In this document: positions 59,965-64,000 of the stretch, piece by piece
Layout of the letters: the number at the start of each line of letters is the position of its first letter
How positions within the stretch are numbered: position 1 is the first letter of the stretch
NCBI GenBank assembly: GCA_025267735.1
Contig: CM046294.1
Location: 7,474,001-7,538,000, forward strand
DNA from: Mactra quadrangularis
Lineage: Eukaryota > Mollusca > Bivalvia > Venerida > Mactridae
DNA: 64,000 bases
Direction: 5' to 3'
Notes under the pieces: generated by a model
What the model was told of the DNA's origin: nothing
The model's input: the letters and a program-made list of their open reading frames with translations, nothing else
Databases searched by the model: none
Made by a program: the position numbers and the translations under genes

Positions 59965-60915
59965 AAATGAGCAATGTGAAAATTACGTTAGACATTTTTT
60001 CGATTTTTAGTCCTAACGCAATTTTCACAACATTGGTCAATATCATAGTATATTTTCAAGTATATAATAAACAAAATTAATGTTTCATTTTTTTTCAAAT
60101 ATTTTATTTAAATGGTTTACATCGCAACATGAGTGCAAGATGTCCCAACTACCCTAAGGTGTTCAACAAGCCAGTATTGTACCTTATTTTACTACCTTTA
60201 CGTACAAGCAACCACTTTAGAACATAGAGAAGCCACCTGAAGATACATAGTAAGCACATACATCCCATGGTACTGTTATAATGTCCGTATTCACAAGGTT
60301 TGTATCAGCTGCCCAAGCACAGCACGAATATCCTTGGTAACATTTATGTCCATAGCAAATTCTGTCGAGCCTTGGTCGTTTAAGTGGAGGAGAGGGATTC
60401 AAACTAGCGACTCCTTGGGGGACGAAGCATGAAGCACACAACCCATTGTACGCCCTGACACTAATATTCATTTATTATGCATCGATGGCAACATGAAAAT
60501 TCTACAGTATTTCCTATTTTGGTGAGATATACAATGTACCTTTGGTAAAAAAGCTTAATGCTGGGAAGATGCATGCATATTAAACTTAAATAAATATGAT
60601 TACAGCATAGATAATTGATATATAAAAGTAAAGGTCATTGTATCTTTATTATGCAAACATTTGATATTAGTGAGTTATATCTTGTGAATTGTAACACAGT
60701 GGTCAATTTCAGAGGTACAGATTTCATTGTCAGATTTTTTATTTTCGCTTAATACTGGAATTTATATTTTGCATGGATAGTAACAAAAATGCTGTGAAAG
60801 TGTGCCGATAAAACCTCGAGGCGGTCAATATATTCCATTATTGCATATGTTACTATAAATAGTAACAAAATCGACGAGGAAGTGCGCCAATATAGCCTCA
60901 ATGTGGGCAATACAT
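59965..60915. other. Intergenic or intronic stretch
   Basis: No supported gene. 60330-60470 on the minus strand has a weak tRNA-like B box (agtttgaatccctctcc). 60767-60915 carries two diverged fragments of the tandem unit that starts at 60916 (gtgtgccgataaaacctcga, gtgcgccaatatagcctcaa). Confidence 0.4.
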
Positions 60916-61945
60916 TCCGGTATTGAGCAAGTGTGCCAAAATATCGATATTTGGCTAACTTCCTTGTGTGCCAAAATCGATATTGAGGCAACTTCCGGTC
61001 ATTACGCACCTGCAGTTTAACAACGACAGACTTTCCGCGCGTTAAATTCGTACGTAATTAGCAACAAGAAGCTATTCAATTTTACGACGTGTGTTGTTTC
61101 ATATAAAAAATGAATGGGATAATCAACAACCAGAATTACGTTTTATAACAAGCGTTCATTAGATTTCAACGTTTCGGCGTTGAAAAAACAAAACATGTGA
61201 CGTAACGTCAACGTGCAAAATAGCGCGTTACGCCGAGAAAAAGCTAGTGTAGATCTACTTTTGTCGTAGAAAAATCGTCATTACATGCATTGATCAACAT
61301 ATGCAATAAAAAGGTTATGAAACAGGGCAAGTGTGCCTTAAGTCGATATCGGCACTCTTTCCTCGGCATTAGCCATCGGGCCAATACCTAAGCAAGTGTG
61401 CCGATATCTTCCTTAAGGCACACTTGCCCTGTTTAATAACCTCTACGTATTGAGCAAGTGTGCCAAAATATCGATATTTGGCTCACTTCCTAGTGTGCCA
61501 AAAATTGATATTGAGGCAACTTCCGGTCATAACGCACCTGCAGTTATACAACCGCAGACTTTCCACACGTGAAATTCTCAACAAGAAGTTATTCAATTCT
61601 ACGACGTTTGGTTTTTTTCATATTGAAAATAATGAGATAATCAACAACCAGACTTACGTTTTATAACAAGCATTCATTAGATTCCAACGTTTCGGCTTTG
61701 GAAAAACAAACAATACATGTGACGTAACGTCAACGTGCAAAATAGCGCGTTACGTAGAGAAAAATTTGTATTTTTGTTGTAGAAAAATCATCATTACATG
61801 CATTGGTCAACATATGCAATAAAAAGGTTATGAAACAAGGCAAGTGTGCCTTAAATCGATATCGGCACACTTTCCTCGACATACCTAAGCAAGTGTGCCG
61901 ATATCTTCCTTAAGGCACGATTGCCCTGTTAAATAACCTCTACAT
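60916..61945 (+). repeat. Tandem duplication, two ~500-bp units each ending in a palindrome
   Basis: 60916-61445 and 61446-61945 match along their length (gtattgagcaagtgtgcca, aggcaacttccggtcat, gtgacgtaacgtcaacgtgc, aataaaaaggttatgaaac). Each unit ends with an inverted repeat. At 61321-61433 the arms of about 36 bp start aacagggcaagtgtgcctta and end aaggcacacttgccctgtt, and the second at about 61833-61932 is equivalent. No coding-like frame. Confidence 0.85.
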
Positions 61946-62103
61946 ATTTATCGATCTGTACAAAACGATATTTTGAACGTATAAAAGATAGAATAATAAT
62001 CACATTTATGTTGTAACGAGCGCTTATGGCGCTCATTACTATTATTATTGTAAAAATGACGTCATTGGGGTCTACAACAAAACATTGACCACATCTAGAG
62101 TAT

Positions 62104-62850
62104 CATTCGGAACAACCTCGTCGATCATCTACGAAGATGTACCTCGGAAATCAGACGTAGTAGAAATACAACCAGGTTATATGCTCCGGCGATTAACTCC
62201 CTGGCAAGTAGTACTATTATTGTTTATACATCGACGTGTAAAATCAATATTATCTAAAAAAATTGTATGCTACAGGTCATCCACGTAAACATTGCGTAAA
62301 TAAGTATGGCCAGTTTAATTACACACCAATAATTAGGGGTGAATTATTTATACAATTTTATAGTTTGGTTTGTTTACACTTGTTTTAATACACATATTTA
62401 TAAAACATTTACAAAGAAGATATTCAATATTTAAAATAAACATTAAATATCAAAGTGGTGTGTTTAAATCAGCAAAATGCTGTTCATGCATCAACGTATT
62501 CACCTATATAGTACAAACGTCCATTATTTAAAGTACAATAACACGCATGACCTAGAATACGACCTGTTGTTTACTAATAAGCTAAAAACAAAATTCAGAA
62601 GTCATAGAAAAAGGCCCTAGACTGTTTCTATATACATAGAAACACGTCCATTTGTCATTTTCATGTCAACATTTAATAATAACCTTGTTACACGTTTATC
62701 TCATCATTACATCAGAACAACGTCTCACACGTCGTATTTCTGTGCAGTTCAGACTACATTACTACAGAAACTAACTTCGTAGATCTACTTTTTCACCGTA
62801 TGATATCCGAGATTTATCCGCATAGAAGATCGCCGAGGTAAGTCAGATGG
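62104..62850. mobile_element. Long member of the CCATTCGGAACTACCTCGG inverted-repeat family
   Basis: The left end cattcggaacaacctcgtcg continues to atgtacctcgg. The right end (62801-62840) contains tgatatccgagat and gatcgccgaggta. These are the same ends as 18282-18657, and about 100 bp of left interior is also shared (gtagtagaaatacaac, ggcgattaac). Its interior includes dispersed repeat R1 (62270-62570), so R1 at 310-610 is likely a fragment of this longer form. Confidence 0.7.
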
Positions 62851-63819
62851 TAAAGTTATAACTTCCTCGATCGACCTCTCTCAAAATGCCAATATTTTTC
62901 CAACAAAACTATTTCAATGGTTTCATATTGTTTGCATATTTTAAATATGAAAAGCAATGCATTACACTGACGTGACCCGGGTGCGTAGAAATTCATTTTA
63001 TGTATTTTTGAATATATTTTTGTTTATCATAATACTGCATTTTGACCATGGCACTCTTCCTGTCTTCGATTATTGGAGGTTGGATTTAAAACATTATGAA
63101 TTTTTCGAAAGGGTAATAAGTACAGAATTGTATGAAATGGACATAGCAAATTAATCCATTTTAAAGTGTACATGTATTCATTAATATTTTTTTCAAGATG
63201 AAAGAAATATTAAATCGTTTTCAATATAGTTATTTCATTAAATATAGGGTGGCGAGACAGGATAGAGCGCCATGATCGTGCGACCACATACACGACTCAT
63301 GCAGGTTGTTTCGTCATCTCACGATGACGAACGCAGAAAACAAAGCGTTTGACCAAGTACTAGCAAAACATCAACAGCTCTGGTAACCATGCCAAATTTC
63401 CCTTCTCTAAGAAAAAGGAATGACTTGGTGTTTGGGAACGACCAGAGCCAGTAAAATGCTTCGCCAAAAAACGCTTGACAAAGTGAACAGGCAAAACTGT
63501 TCTGTTTCTTACAAGAACGTCTATGGGTCTATATACAAAATATTAATTACAAGGTTTTCAGTTAAACAATAGCGCTGTGCATAATTAATTAGTATATCAA
63601 ATAAATCGTACATGGGATTATTTTACTTGAAATTTCATAACTATCATTAATACGTTTTTTACCAATCACAATTTAATTGCTTTTTAAATTTGATAGTGCA
63701 GTTTATTTGTATTTGATAACAACTCACTAAATTTAGGATTCATCTTCCAGAATTATCTTCCCCATATTTAATGTCCTTTTTACAGTATTTAACGATTGTT
63801 ACAGGCTCTTAACTTTAGG

Positions 63820-63906
63820 ACCCAAATAGCTCAGTCGGCTAAAGGGAAGGATCGGAAATTAGCATCTGACATGAAAAGTTCAAGAGGTCGCTGGTTCGAA
63901 ACCTAG
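63820..63906 (+). mobile_element. tRNA-like unit (SINE head or pseudogene)
   Basis: A box aatagctcagtcggctaaag and B box ctggttcgaaacctagc with about 45 nt between them, longer than a normal tRNA without a variable arm. No recognised SINE body follows before the window ends. Confidence 0.4.
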
Positions 63907-64000
63907 CAAATGCATAAATTTTTATTTTTATATTTCATTTTTTATTATATATTTTTATTTTATATTATACATACATGTATTTACGTATTAAGAGGTAGCA

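Noticed and set aside
60217..60471. 84-residue Cys-containing minus-strand frame that briefly resembled a secreted Cys-rich domain
   Set aside because: The cysteines do not match a known module, and the 5' part overlaps a tRNA-like B box, so a SINE-derived chance frame is more likely.
63245..63330. tRNA-like impression in ggtggcgagacaggatagag
   Set aside because: No B box at suitable distance and no paired arms could be drawn.

Overview
ORGANISM. The window is AT-rich animal DNA. Its genes are split by consensus GT-AG introns, and tRNA-derived SINEs, miniature inverted-repeat elements and minisatellites are very abundant. The proteins (dermatopontin, an MFSD4B/NaGLT1-like transporter, a kyphoscoliosis-peptidase-like protein, a TTC17-like TPR protein, an Ig plus LDL-receptor-A protein) and the repeat style fit a mollusc, most likely a bivalve. 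This is an inference from content, not a database match. No prokaryotic operon, CRISPR array, virus or complete autonomous transposon was seen. LAYOUT. 1-15 kb: the 3' end of an unidentified plus-strand gene, visible as two candidate phase-matched terminal exons (890-966 and 4246-4286), then long non-coding DNA with repeat insertions. 15.1-21.6 kb (+): a complete six-exon gene for a predicted secreted 277-residue Ig / Thr-Pro linker / LDLa / LDLa protein. 22-25.5 kb: a cluster of inverted-repeat elements, two of which carry opposed tRNA-like segments. 26.1-32.4 kb (+): a complete five-exon dermatopontin gene (181 aa). 37.2-43.5 kb (+): a complete six-exon MFS transporter (542 aa). 43.5-50 kb: SINEs, a tandem array and half of a dispersed duplication. 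50.1-53.3 kb (-): a three-exon TPR protein with a C-terminal membrane segment (369 aa). 55.2-58.3 kb (-): the 3' part of a kyphoscoliosis-peptidase-like gene whose Cys and His catalytic positions are replaced. 58.5-64 kb: a 39-bp minisatellite, a striking palindrome, a ~500-bp tandem duplication and a large inverted-repeat element. HOW THE PARTS RELATE. The genes do not look like one pathway. Three of the products (Ig-LDLa, dermatopontin, TTC17-like) have signal-like N termini, so extracellular or secretory roles are common here, and the transporter is a plasma-membrane type. All exon chains were checked for phase: coding lengths are 834, 546, 1629, 1110 and (partial) 1956 nt, each divisible by three and ending in a stop. 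MOST UNUSUAL. (1) A miniature LTR retroelement (TRIM) on the minus strand at 13449-13841 and 26289-26901. Its ~139-bp LTRs contain a tRNA-like Pol III promoter region in the same orientation, with primer-binding-like and polypurine sequences in a ~100-115-bp interior; a solo LTR lies at 6341-6453. (2) Two adjacent terminal-inverted-repeat elements (22999-23938 and 23953-24669), each holding two convergent tRNA-like segments. (3) Four short inverted-repeat families, three with recognisable 7- or 9-bp target-site duplications. (4) SINE families with different tRNA heads sharing one 3' tail.
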